Assembly: GCF_002865645.1 (NCBI RefSeq) | Contig: NW_020194684.1 | Span: forward strand, 1,209,308 to 1,273,307 | Length of the DNA stretch: 64,000 bases | DNA from: Hyaloscypha bicolor E | Lineage: Eukaryota; Ascomycota; Leotiomycetes; Helotiales; Hyaloscyphaceae | Direction of reading: 5' to 3' | In this document: piece after piece, positions 22,841-34,542 of the stretch | How the letters are laid out: each line of letters begins with the position of its first letter | How positions within the stretch are numbered: the stretch's first letter is position 1 | Position numbers and translations under genes: made by a program | The notes under the pieces: model-generated | What the model was told of the DNA's origin: nothing | Seen by the model: only the letters and a program-made list of their open reading frames with translations | Database searches by the model: none

Positions 22841-25462
22841 TTAAGACACCGTCCCGTAGATGCTCTCTGCATAATTCTGGAGATGCTGCTTGTACTACAG
22901 CCCTATTCAATAGACCTTGCACTTGAGCTAATCCCCTTTTTTAATATGGGCCAGATACTTCCGCTTAAAGTGCTTTGTCAGGTCTCCCGGACTAGCAAAC
23001 TTATAAGTACGCTTTTCGAATAGCAAGCTCTGCTTCCCTAAGCAGAGGAAGCAGATAGTAGTTCTCTTCTCAGTAAATACTAATAATATAGTATTACTTA
23101 ATACTTGCTTCTCGGCCTAGGCAGCTACTAGCTAGAGGCTGGTCTCCTTTAACGGCATTAGACTCGTCCATTATATAGATAACCTTTTATATAGTAGGGC
23201 AGCGGCTTCTTTCTTCTGGAAATAGTAGTAGGCAGTAACTGTATTAATAGCCGTATTACGGCGGCGGAACTCTTCTTTAATAGTCGTTTCCGGAAGCATT
23301 ATTACTATCTCGGCCAAGCGCTTCTAGAGCGGAAGCATCTCATTATTCTAGTCTAAGGTAGTCTTTATATCCTGGCTAAGCTTGAGCCTAGAGAGCTACT
23401 ACTTAATCTCGTTAACCGGATATTCCAGATTCCAGTACTCTTAAATATACTTGAGAAGTATAGCTCTTAGCCACTGCCTGGTATTAAAGATTATATGGCT
23501 AATAATCCGGTACCCGGGCTACTATATTACCATATCTTAGAAGCGGCGCTTCTACTTCTCCCGCTTTATAATAAGGCAGTAGATAACGGGATCCTGATTA
23601 ACGGATAGGGATTTCTCGGGTATAAGCTTTTATGGCTAGTTAGAATTAATTTAGTAAGTTATCTAATAGGCTACTTATATTAGGTTATATTAAGGTTTAT
23701 AGCCGGAAATAATAGCTCATATATTAGTAGTAATTATTTGCTAGAGATAGTACTTAATAAAAGTATTAATCTTAGTATATTATATTATTATATTCTAAAG
23801 TATATTACTTATATTATTTATTAGTTTATAATTAGTATTTCGTATTATAAATAGAGGCGGGGTTATAAGAAAAGAGCTATAAAATATATATTACTCTAGT
23901 TAAAGGTATTACTAGTACTATATTAGAGATAATATAGATATATAATTTATAGAAATCTAGTAAGTATACTAAGCTACTTTATTTACTTTAAGAGAGTTAT
24001 ATATAGTAATAGCTAGTTAGGCGAGATCTTCTAGCTATATAGTATTTTAATAGACTTGCAAAAAACAGAAATATTAGCTATCTCTAGCTTTAGATATAAA
24101 AGTAGCTACTTATAGCTAGATAGGATATCTAGCTTACTAATTCTCTTAGCTAATATAAAACTCGGGGCTAAGAATATATTATTAGTAAAAATAAAGGCTA
24201 GAAGGGCAATATATAAACTAAAAATCAGAAATAAATTAAAGATAATCTCGGGAAAAATAAATATATTTCTAGCTTTTATATAAGTTATATATCTCGGCTA
24301 GAATAAAAGAAAAAGAGAGAGAAGAAGAAAAGGCCTAAGATTAGACTTATATATTTTTTATACCGAGATACTTTTTTATAAACTTATATATAAATTTAAT
24401 TAGGATCTAATAGGACTTATTATTAGAATTCCGGAGCAAATTTACTATAATATTACTATAGTAGAGCTTTAAAAGTACTAAAGGTTAGTTTGCGGAAAAG
24501 ATAACTAGCTAGTAAAAGAGACTAGTTTGGATCCGTTACTAGCTATATATATATCTTTACTTTATTATAATTAAATTAGTTTATAGAATACTTATAAGAT
24601 TCTTAATATATATTATAATATTATTATATTTCTTTATTAATAAATAATACTTCTTTACTAACTTCCTAAGAACCTATAATAAATACTTTATTAGCTCTTA
24701 TTTATAATAATTCGGACTAGATTAAGCGGGCAGATAGGAAATACTACTTACCTAATATATATAATAATTTATTTTTCCTTTAATCTTCTTTCTAGTTACT
24801 TATTTATATATAAGCTAGAAGATCTTCTAATATATCTTAAGTATACTAGCTAACTAGATACTTATAAGCCTTCTTTTACTCTTCCCTTAATATTAATTTA
24901 ATATCTATTTAAAAAAGGCCTTAAGGATATAATAAGAAATAGCTTATATTACTCGGGCAGAATTCTTTTATATATACTTATAATACCTATAAAGAAAGTT
25001 AGATTAGTAATTTAATAGTAGAAGATAGTAAGTAAGAAAAGAATAAAGTATTTACTAATAGAAATTTCTCTTAATTATATTTAGAAGAAGAAAATTACTA
25101 TTATTATAGTTCTTATCTTTATTCTCGAATTCGTTAGAGTTATTCTTTTAGTTAAGATAATACTTTAGTAAATAGGCATTCTTTTCTCTAGTAATCTATA
25201 CCAGATCTGTCTTATTATCTCCGTTAATATTAATATTAATATTTATTAGTATAGTATAAGTATTATCCGAGTAAGCAAGCTACTCTAGATCTAGCAGATC
25301 TGCCTCATTATCTCCGTTAATATTAGTATTAATATCTGTTAGCTCGGTCTCGGTATTAGTCTCCTCTTACTTATCCCCTATATTAAAGCAGCTCTCGATA
25401 TCTGATTCATTACTATTAGAGGAGGAGGAAGAGCTTAGTATTAGTTATTGGCGATAACGCAT
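22841..25462 (-). pseudogene. DUF3435 tyrosine recombinase (Starship captain type), full-length but RIP-broken (G2)
   Basis: ATG at 25462-25460 (MRYR) opens a Ser/Asp/Glu-rich N-terminus and the frame ends TAA at 22843-22841. That is about 873 codons, within the usual 700-900 of this family. With RIP stops masked it reads LQNIIIQYTKINTFIKYYL near residues 545-565, matching the DUF3435 block (LRNLIMQHAxSxTFIKHYLxR). It then reads PEKSLSVNQDPVI and the C2H2 tail (CLG.QSLPFEKR-like text, KCKV, LQNYAESI). DUF3435 proteins are tyrosine recombinases; the subset called captains sits at the 5' end of giant Starship elements, reading inward, and moves them. Many TAA/TAG codons make this copy dead. It is more RIP-damaged than copy G1. 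The GC-normal 25463-25930 would be its promoter. Confidence 0.82.
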
Positions 25463-25930
25463 ATTGACTGGATTAACTAAAGGGGATAACGGCGGTAATA
25501 ATTAAAAGTAAAGAAGGTAAGGCCAAAGATATTAAGGAGGAGCCTGCTGCCCAAGTAATAGAAGCGAGCGGAGGGGGAGGAGAGAGGTAGAGCGAGGGAC
25601 AGTAATAGTTGAGTATAAGAGGCTTGGAGGAAAGAAAATAGAGAAGGAAGGAAGGATAAGCAAAAATATAGGATAGCCGCTATCTTGAGTTACTCAGGAA
25701 ATAGTGGGTATCTATTTTCTGCTCCCCTTCTCAGAAAGTATTAAACGAGGATAAGAGAAGCGGTTCTCTAAATAATAACTTGACCTACTCGCTTTTTTTA
25801 GTATTCCTATAGCAGGTCAGCCAGGGGTCCCCACCGCTATACCGCCTTAGCCATAAGATACGCAAGCGCTAGGGCGGCGCGAGATTTTGGCAAGTCAGCT
25901 ACGGAAAATAGTAACCAAACCAGCCGAAAA
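25463..25930 (-). promoter_or_regulatory. GC-normal upstream region of the captain-type gene
   Basis: RIP-poor 470 bp directly upstream of the recombinase start, with purine-rich tracts. It ends in CG-rich text with a TTAC on the minus strand (about 25911-25908), followed abruptly by hyper-AT DNA. In known Starships the 5' boundary lies a few hundred bases upstream of the captain, often at a TTAC-like target. Position and TTAC fit, but four bases are weak evidence and no matching far end was found. Confidence 0.3.
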
Positions 25931-28207
25931 CAGCAGCCAGTTTATCGTCTAGTCATTAAATAAAGTTAATTAAAAGTTAATTATAAAGTTTTTATTAAAA
26001 AATTAGCTAGAATTATATATTATATAATACTAGTTATATAGTATTACTATATATAACTTAGTATATAGCTAGTACTTTTAATAAAATATATAGCTTTTAG
26101 CTTAATTTAAGCTTTTTATTATTAATATTATAATATTATATTATAATATAATTATTTAATAATTTAAATTCTAGCTTTTTTTATTATATATAATTAAATA
26201 CTAATTAAATTTTAAAACTTTTATAAGAAATTCTTTTTATTAAAGCATTTAATAAAACTAGTTTATATTAAATAAAGTAAATAAAGCTCAAAAATCGGCT
26301 TTATTTATTATTAAAAATATTATTTAAAAGTAATTATTAAATTTAACTAGTTATAAAATAAAGATAAAATAGTAAAAATTATATTTCTTATTAATAAATA
26401 GTAATTAAAAATATAGTTTAAGTCGAGATTTTTAAAGCTTAATATTAGATTTTATTAAAATTTATATAATTTAAACGTTTTTATAATATATATTTTTTTT
26501 AATTTTTATTATAAAAATATAAAAATATAAAAATAATTATATTAATAATAAAAATAATATTATTAAATATTTATAAGACTAAAATAACTTTACTAAAGTA
26601 TTTTAATTATTATTTAATCTTAATAATTTTAATTCTTTTATTATATTTTTAATATAAAATATTATTTATAATAATAAAATTACTTTATTTAAATATAAAT
26701 TTAGTAAATATTAGAAATAATATTATTTAAATTAAATTATTATTTTATAAATATTTATTTATTATATAAAAATATAAGAGATTTTAGAAAATAAACTTCT
26801 TTAATTAATTAATTATTATATATATTTAATTTAAAATTAAATATTTATTAAAGGAAATATAATTAATATTTTATAATATAATATTATTACTTTATTTATT
26901 TCTCTTTATTCTTTAATTATACTTATTATTTATAAATAATATTATATTAATATTTAATAGTTTTTAAATAATTATAATTTATAAACTTGCTTTTATTTTT
27001 ATTTAAATATTTAAAAGAATAAATTTTATATATAACTAATTTATAAATATATTAAGATATATTTATAAGAATTTTATTTTAATAAGTAAATTAATTAATA
27101 TATTTTTAAATATAATATAAGATATATTAGTTTTATTTTTATAAAAAAAAATTAAATTATTTTTACTTATAAATAAAAAGTAAAATTACTTATTAAAGTT
27201 ATATAATTAATTAATAAAGCATTATATAAAGTATAGTTATTTTTAAAGAAATAAAATTTATTTAATTTTTTATAAATTTATATTAATTTATATTAAGTAT
27301 TATTTGAATTTTATATATTTTAATTAAGTTAAAAAATAAGAATTAATTTAATACTAGAATTTATATATTTATAAAAATAAGTTCTATAAATATTTTCTAA
27401 AACTTTAATTATTTCTTTTTATAAACTTAAAATTATTTTTATTATTTTTATTATATTACTAAATATATAATTTAAAGCCTTTATTACTCTTTTTATTATT
27501 TATATAATATATATTATTTCTTTTGATTTAAAGTAAATTTTATTTTATTTATTTTATAATTATTTACTATTTTTAATTATTTATAAAATATTAGTTTATA
27601 AAATTATTATATTTAAAATTTTAAAATAAATTATTAAATAATAATTATAATTAAAAACTTGCTTCTTAAAAAATATAAAATATAAATATATTATATTAAA
27701 CTTAACTTTTATATTTATAAATTATTATTTAATTATAAAATATAATTACGAATTAAATATTTTTATTTTATATTTTCGAAATATAAGTCTAATTATTTAT
27801 AGAATATATTATTAATTATAATATTATTATATTTACTTTTATTTTTTAAATTAAGATTATATAAAATATTAAATAAATTACTAAAATATTTATCGGAAAT
27901 AATAATATATAAGCTTTAGTTATTTAATAACTAAATTAGCTAGTTTTATATAATTATTTATCTAAATATAATAAAAGTTTGATTTATTTTTTTTATATTA
28001 ATTATAATATAAAAAAGTTAATAAAAAGCTTGAAATCTTTATTATATAACTTTTATTTTAATATAGTTTTATATTATAATATAAAAAGCTATATAAAAGT
28101 AATAGAATTAATAAGAATTTAATAAGAATTTATTATTTTATAATATTTTTAAGTTTTTAATATATAAAAGCTTTTTTATTTATAAGTAAAAATTATTTAT
28201 TTTAAGA
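25931..28207. other. Hyper-AT relic, family not assignable
   Basis: GC is by eye below 15 %, the lowest of the window, with almost no CG or CA left. All frames are full of stops. Probably one or more repeats that went through several RIP rounds; nothing recognisable remains. Confidence 0.5.
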
Positions 28208-28484
28208 TAAATATTAGTTTACTAGTAATATATAATACTATTATATAGTTATAAAATACTATTTATATAAAATTAGTAAAGTAATTAATATTTAAAAATA
28301 AGAATTATAATATTATAATATTAATATATAATTTCTAAATCTACTAAGCCTAATAGAGTCTAGTTTACTAGTCGAGTTATTTATAGAATATAAAATTATA
28401 TAACTATATCCCGTATCTTATATTTTATTACTTGTATCCTATTTCCTGAATTCTGTAACTATATATATAACTTCTAAAAGAATA
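28208..28484 (-). repeat. 3' LTR of copia element E
   Basis: The reverse complement matches the LTR at 60769-61068 over its whole length, for example CTAAGCCTAATAG, CTAGTCGAGT and TTATATAACTATATCCC. The differences are almost all C-to-T or G-to-A, so this is the more RIP-mutated copy. The outer edge near 28208 is approximate. Confidence 0.75.
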
Positions 28485-28700
28485 GCTATACTAATACTAG
28501 AAATTCTTTAAAAAATGCGAAAAATAATATTTCTTTCCGATTATATATTAATTCCCTAATCTGGCCTAGTACTAGACTTCTCAAATATTCTATATATCTA
28601 TATTATTTTTAAAGTTTTAGTTATATATTAAAGGCTATAGCCTTTTATATATAATTTCTCTTTTTATAATATTATTCTATTTTATATATCTATTTCTTTC

Positions 28701-28780
28701 TATTCTATATATTTATTTCCTATTCTATATATTTATTTCCTATTCTATATATTTATTTCCTATTCTATATATTTATTTCT
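28701..28780 (+). repeat. 20-bp tandem repeat, four copies
   Basis: Unit TATTCTATATATTTATTTCC, four nearly identical copies with partial copies on both sides. It lies in element E between the 3' LTR and the end of pol. The near identity inside RIP-scrambled DNA suggests expansion after the main RIP round. Confidence 0.9.
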
Positions 28781-28869
28781 TATTCTATTTATATTTAACC
28801 TATTTCTCTATATCTAATTATATTATATTTATATTAATTAGATATTTAAGGGCATTTAATAACTTTAAT

Positions 28870-30450
28870 TTCGTTATAGAATTAGTAGAATTCGATTTTT
28901 CTTTAATTTATTTAATTTCTATAATCTCTTATTATTTATATATTTAGTAAAAATATATTATATTAATTATTAGATATTTCTTTCAAATAGTATCTAATTT
29001 AATAAGGCATTTATATAATAATTTCGAATTTATATAATAGTAAAAGTTCTATTTCTAGTATTCTATTAATTATTAATTTAATAGAAGCGCCTATATTAAA
29101 ACTATAAGCTATATTATATAGTTTTAAAGCTAGAATACTTCTAGTAACTCTTTTATATTTAATAGAAAACTAGTAAATAATATTAGTATATTTAGTTCTA
29201 TTTATTAAAACTAGAATATATCTGATTTAGGAAAAGAGATTTTAATTATTTATAAAAATAATTAAATATAAGAATTTCTTTATTAGCTTTATAAATCTTA
29301 ATTCCCTAGTAATATTTTTAATTTACTATTAAATGTATTTATTAAATGCCTTAATATTAGTTTTTAAAGATTTAATAGCTTGAGTAATAATTAATAGATT
29401 ATATAAAGCTTATAGTTAATAAACTAATATAATATATATTTCTCTAGTATATTAAATAATATATTAATTCTTAATAAAGAGATTTTAATATATAATACTT
29501 CTATTACTTATAGTAATAATATTCTTAATTAATATAATTCTGAGATTTATATACTAGCGTTTTTATATAAGAGTAATTCTAGTAGTTTCTATATAAATAA
29601 TACCTTTATTAAACTTGAAATTATAATTAAAAATAAGGTATTTATATTTCTTAGCTAAAAACTTAGTCTTTTAAAGCTTTAACTATTTTGCTTTTATAAA
29701 ATTATTAGTTCTAATAAATAGAATATTATTAGTTTAAAGACTAATAATTTCGAAAAATTACTTATTATAGAAAAGACAAGAGTTATAAGTTAATTGTTTT
29801 ATAAAAAGCTTATTAATATAATGGAAATAGTCAGTTTTAAATTAATAGTTTCTAGATTTTAGTATATTATATAATAGTTTTATAACCTTTAGAATAGAAT
29901 TGTTTTTTAGATTTAGCTCTTTAATAAGCTTATAAAATGAGTTAATATAGAAATTATAATTAAGTAAAGTTATTTATTAGATATAAGCTTATAATATATT
30001 TTATAAATATAGCTTTATAGTTTCTATAGTTATAGTAATAATATAAAGAATAATTCTCTGGCTAATATATTAGATAATTAGTAATTATATTAATACTATA
30101 TATTTCTTACTATTATTATAAGCTTAAATAACTAGTCTCGACTTTTTAAGTTCTCTTTCCGTATTCTTATTTTTACTCTTATTAATAAATCAGAAATTAA
30201 AGATATATATTTCTTTTAGTATCTGAAATCTGGAAATAACCTTAAATATATTCTTTTCTAAAAGGCTAGTAACTTTAATTTAATAGGAATTCTTATATAG
30301 GTTATTATTTTATAGAAATACTATAATATTAGGGTTTTTATAAGAGTGTCTTCTACTATACTTTAATAGAATAGCAGAAATAGTAGAAGAAATTATACCT
30401 GTATTACTTTTAGTTTTATTATAAAGTTCGAAAACAAATTCAGGTTTGGG
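28870..30450 (-). pseudogene. Copia reverse transcriptase and RNase H of element E
   Basis: Upstream on the minus strand (about 30300-29900) I read KSRLVIQAYNNSKKYIVL and SILKVIKLLYNIL, the copia RT text (SRLVVQAYND, ILKVVKPLYGIPEAG). Near 29070-29190 I read YKRVTRSILALKLYNIAYSF then NIGASIK, the copia RNase H block (RRVTRSVLASELYA..HGFDIGAAIK). Stops are RIP-type. Dead. Confidence 0.78.
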
Positions 30451-30659
30451 GTTATTAGTAATAACCTTAATATCTCTTATATAAAAGGGCTTTATAAAGC
30501 TTAAATAAAAGATAATATTACTATATAGTAGAACTAATATATAAGACTTCCCGTTTATTACTATAAGCTTATATAGCCTATTTTAATTACTAGATTAATT
30601 AGTATTTTCTTTATATTATATAAAAATATTTAAATTAAAAAAAGTTTATAAATATTAGT

Positions 30660-33600
30660 AGTATTTAGTATATTAAAAGATTAATTACGTTAATTAAATT
30701 AATTAATTAATTAATGTAATTAAATTATAATTAACGTAATTCAGATTTTTTTAAATTAGATTAAATTCATTAATCTTAATTAATCTAATTAATACTTAAT
30801 TAATTATATAATAATAGAGTTTCTTGACTTTTTTTACTTTTCTCTTTACTTTTACTTATTAATTATTAAATAACCTTATAACTAACTAATAATATTATAA
30901 TAAAAAATCTAAATTAAGCTAAGAACTAACTAATTACTTCTTTTCTATAATAATAAACTAATTATCCTCTTCTAAAACCTGATTTGCCTCCTTTTTCTTT
31001 TCTTTTTTAGCTTCTTCTAATTTATCTTTAAATATACCCCAGCTCTTTAAATAAGATATATTTTTAAAGGTACTCTTATTAAGTCTATTTCGTAATTTAG
31101 ATATAATAAGAGCGCCTTAAGAAAAGAACCTCTCACTAGTAGCTAAAGAAGCCGGAATTCCTAAATATTTCCTAGCTATTAAAGCTAAAATAGGAAATCT
31201 AGCAGTATTAGACTTCTAATAAGCTAATAGCTTAATCTATATCTATATTAGTACTAATATATTAAAAATATTAAGGAAATATCGGGTAATTATTTAATAA
31301 AATTTAAGTGAGTTTTACTTACTTTTCTATTCTCTCTCCTTTCTTTTAAATAAGTTACTAATTCGTTTTCTATATTAGAAGGCTTATTAGTAATATATAT
31401 ATCTAAATTATTTTCGTTGGAATTGGCTATATTAATATCTGAGGAATCGGATCTAGTATAAAATGAATTATAATTATATTTATATTTAAATATGAAATTA
31501 GTTATTAATTTATTAAAAAAATAGTTAAAGAAATTACTTATATATTATAATCGGTCTTTAATTTATTATATATATCCGAAGATATACTATTAGATAAGCC
31601 AATACTAGTTAATTCTTCTTATTTAATTCGAGAATTAAGAATAAAAGCTAAGTATAAAGCTTTATTTTTATTATTTAAAATACCTGTTTTAGAATAATAT
31701 TTTCGAAGTTTAGCTATACTTTTATCTATTACATCTATAAATACTTTATTCTATTAAAGATTAGTATAATATTATTAATAATATAAGAATAATTTAAGAA
31801 AAGATTTACTTTAAATTTCTTTTTAAAATTTTCGAATTTATTATATATTTTATATACCTCAAATATAATATAATATATAGTCGGATAATTTTCGGCTTAT
31901 AACTTAGTTATAGCTTTAATAAATATTGAAATTATATTTAAAATATTATTTAAATAAGTAATTTTAATATTAGTTAAAACTAGACTTTTATTTTTAAAAG
32001 CTTTTAAATTAGAGCTATTAATAACTATTTTAATAGCTTTATATATATATAAAAAGTTCTTTAATATATAATAAGTCGAAAACCACCGTGTTTTTTAATC
32101 TATAAATAATTAAAAATTAAAAATTAAAAAAATTAAAAAATTAATTATTTACTAAATTATAGAAATCGAGTATTTTCTATATTAAAAGCTTTAATTTAAG
32201 CTTCTAATAGCCGTCGGTTTTCTTAGTTATATTTAAGACCTATAATAGTTTTTTAAATCTTTCTTTAAATTAATAAAACTTTTATAAATTATATAGGAAA
32301 TTTACTTATTACTTATTCTCCCTCTTCTCTCCTTCTTTTTTTTTTCTATCTTCGAGTTCTTCTATTTCTTGCTCGTATAAATCTATAAAATAAGAGGTAT
32401 TATAATTATTCTTAATAAGAGCTTTTAAAATATCTTAAACTACTAAATTTAAAACATAAGCTATATAAGAAATATCTCCTTGAAATTTAATACTTTTCTT
32501 ATTATAATACTTTATAAAAGTCTTTAATAAGGTATTATTTAAGCTAGTATTATCTCGAGTAATACTAATTTAAAATTAAAATTACTTACCTAGTTATATT
32601 ATATTTAATATTATATTCTTTTAAAATATCTAAGAGAGCAGAAAGTATATAGATATCTGAGTAAATAATATTCCTTAAATCTCGTATAGCTAGTAAATAA
32701 GATTTTAATTTAAAATTATTATTTATAAAATATCTAAATAATTATTAATATTTTTCTTTAATAATTAAAAGAATATTAACTTATAAAATAATTCTAAGAA
32801 AAGGCTTTTAATTTATACTTGTCCAAGTATTTAAAGTAATAGAAAAGATTTCTTGAGTTTTATATTCTTAAGTAATTCTTCTTTAATTAATAAGCTTTTT
32901 TAAATATATCTTAATTCTAATTTATTTATAAGAACCTTAGTATATAAAGGCAGTATTTGACTAGTAATATATTAGTATTAAATAAATAAGGTTAATTAGA
33001 ATATTTACTAATTTAAATAAGTTAAAAGCTTTTTAAAGCTAGAAGTAGTAATAGCTCTAAAAATATATATTATTAGAAATAATAAAATTTAATAGTAATC
33101 TTTTAAAGTAATTAATAGTAAAGCTTTCTTCGCATTAGCCGGTATTTTTATTAAATAGCTAGCCTATAATAAGCTAACTAGATTAATTAGACTGGCTTAA
33201 TATCTCGCTTTTACCTAATATATATATTAGTTAAATTAATTAACTTACTATTAATTTTACCGGCATTTAAACTTAAAAGGCTTATAGACTTATAAAAATA
33301 TTGAAAATGGATATAATAATTACTTATAGAGCTATAGATTTATTATTTAAGCCAGATTTCTCTAATATAAAATTATTTAAAATTTAAAATTAAATTATAA
33401 TAATTACTTACCTATACCCTCGAACTAAGTACTTAATAGTATATATTCGAATATCTTCGGAATTTTCTTGGAAAGGATCTAATATCTTTTAAAGATATTT
33501 AAATTAATAGAGAGAAGATTATTTCTCGAATAATTTAAGTTCAAAATTATCTCGATTTTGAGTTAAGTTAATTTTAATTAAGGATTATTGAGACATTTTC

Positions 33601-34135
33601 GAATATATCAAGTAAAATAAAGTAACTCTATAGTTAAAAGCTTTTTAATAGGTATAGTAGTTGGTTTAATATTAATATTTGAAGTTTAAATATTAGAAAA
33701 ATTATTAAGGAAAATAAGCTTTTTATATAGAGAAACTTTTAATTTTAAAAGATTCTTAATATTTCTTCTGATTAGAAATTATCTAGTGATTTCAAAGCAT
33801 TTATTATTAATAAAGGCTGATTTCTAATTATTTTATTTCTAATTAATATGATTTACAGGGGAGTAGAAGTACCGAAAAATCGAGGAGGTTCTGGATACTT
33901 CGCTTAGCTTTGTAAGCTGCGGCCCAGGCCGCCGCTAGGTGGCCGTAGCCCTAATATAGTAAAGCGCGCTCCCGATGCGGCTAGCGCCATCACGTGTCTA
34001 GTCACGTGCTTCATTAATTAAATTAATTAATTAATAATCGATTAATCTGATTAGATTATAATTAGAATATGATTAATGGTAAATTTCCTTGATTAGATTA
34101 GATTAATGCCCATTAATCTAATCTAATCTAATCAT
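30660..34135 (-). mobile_element. hAT-family DNA transposon, RIP-degraded
   Basis: A minus-strand transposase frame (below) is flanked on both sides by unusual TTAAT/ATTAA palindromic DNA. TTAATTAAATTAATTAATTA occurs at both 30685-30712 and 34014-34035, and (TCTAA)n tracts lie at 34095-34135. These look like element ends, but I could not fix true terminal inverted repeats or an 8-bp target duplication. It separates copia E from the GC-normal HET island. Confidence 0.55.
31000..33600 (-). pseudogene. hAT transposase with C-terminal dimerisation domain
   Basis: On the minus strand at about 31205-31000 I read FPILALIARKYLGIPASLAT then SERFFSQGALIISKLRNRLN and LKSWGIFKDKL. This is the classic hAT C-terminal dimerisation motif (LA.DYL.IPASSA.SER.FS..G.....RNRL....LKSW). 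Further upstream (33150-32750) text such as IFRAITTSSFKKLLTYLN resembles the start of the hAT catalytic domain. Numerous RIP stops; dead. Confidence 0.72.
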
Positions 34136-34542
34136 TTGATACACTGTGGAGAAGTTAAGGTAGGTTTCCTAAAAAAATTCGGAATCCAGAAGAGATGCTT
34201 TTAACTAGATGGTGTCTTCCACCACACTATCCCCGTCCCTCATAGTATAAATGAATCTCGAGACCGAATATTTTCTTGAAAAGATTGACAAGTCTTCAGC
34301 TTCATCTCACCCCAACCCCCACCTCTGCAAATGCTCACATTGCCACACTCTAAGAGCCATCCAAAGCAGGCAAAATCGCAGAGTACCAAGGCAAATATTC
34401 TTCTAAAGACGAGACTTTCACGAACTTTGAGGCGAACGAAGACGACGTCAAGAGCAATCATTGAGATATTGGGGAGGAAGAGCTGCGGGACGCCAAATAC
34501 TCGTCCGCGTGGTGGCTTTTGCCCATGGAAAGTCTGAGTAAA
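33850..34542. other. Boundary between RIP block and HET island
   Basis: RIP-type composition ends near 33860. It holds two CACGTG boxes (33991-33996 and 34003-34008) and the ATTAA-rich hAT-like end. Downstream of 34150 there is normal-GC 3' flank of the HET gene. Small frames here are unconvincing. Confidence 0.45.

Larger units (their letters stand above)
28208..30640 (-). mobile_element. 5'-truncated copia LTR retrotransposon (element E)
   Basis: Minus orientation: 3' LTR (28208-28484), a 20-bp tandem array, then RNase H and reverse transcriptase up to about 30640, where hAT-associated sequence starts. gag, protease and integrase are missing, probably because the hAT element inserted there or the end was deleted. 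Same family as element D at 60.8-64 kb. Confidence 0.78.

Noticed and set aside
22838..23023. Plus-strand 61-codon ORF
   Set aside because: Antisense shadow of the recombinase C2H2 tail.
25463..25930. Definite Starship 5' boundary at a TTAC
   Set aside because: Four bases are too common, and no matching downstream boundary was found; kept only as a hypothesis.
28701..28780. CRISPR-like array
   Set aside because: Units are directly adjacent without spacers and the genome is eukaryotic.
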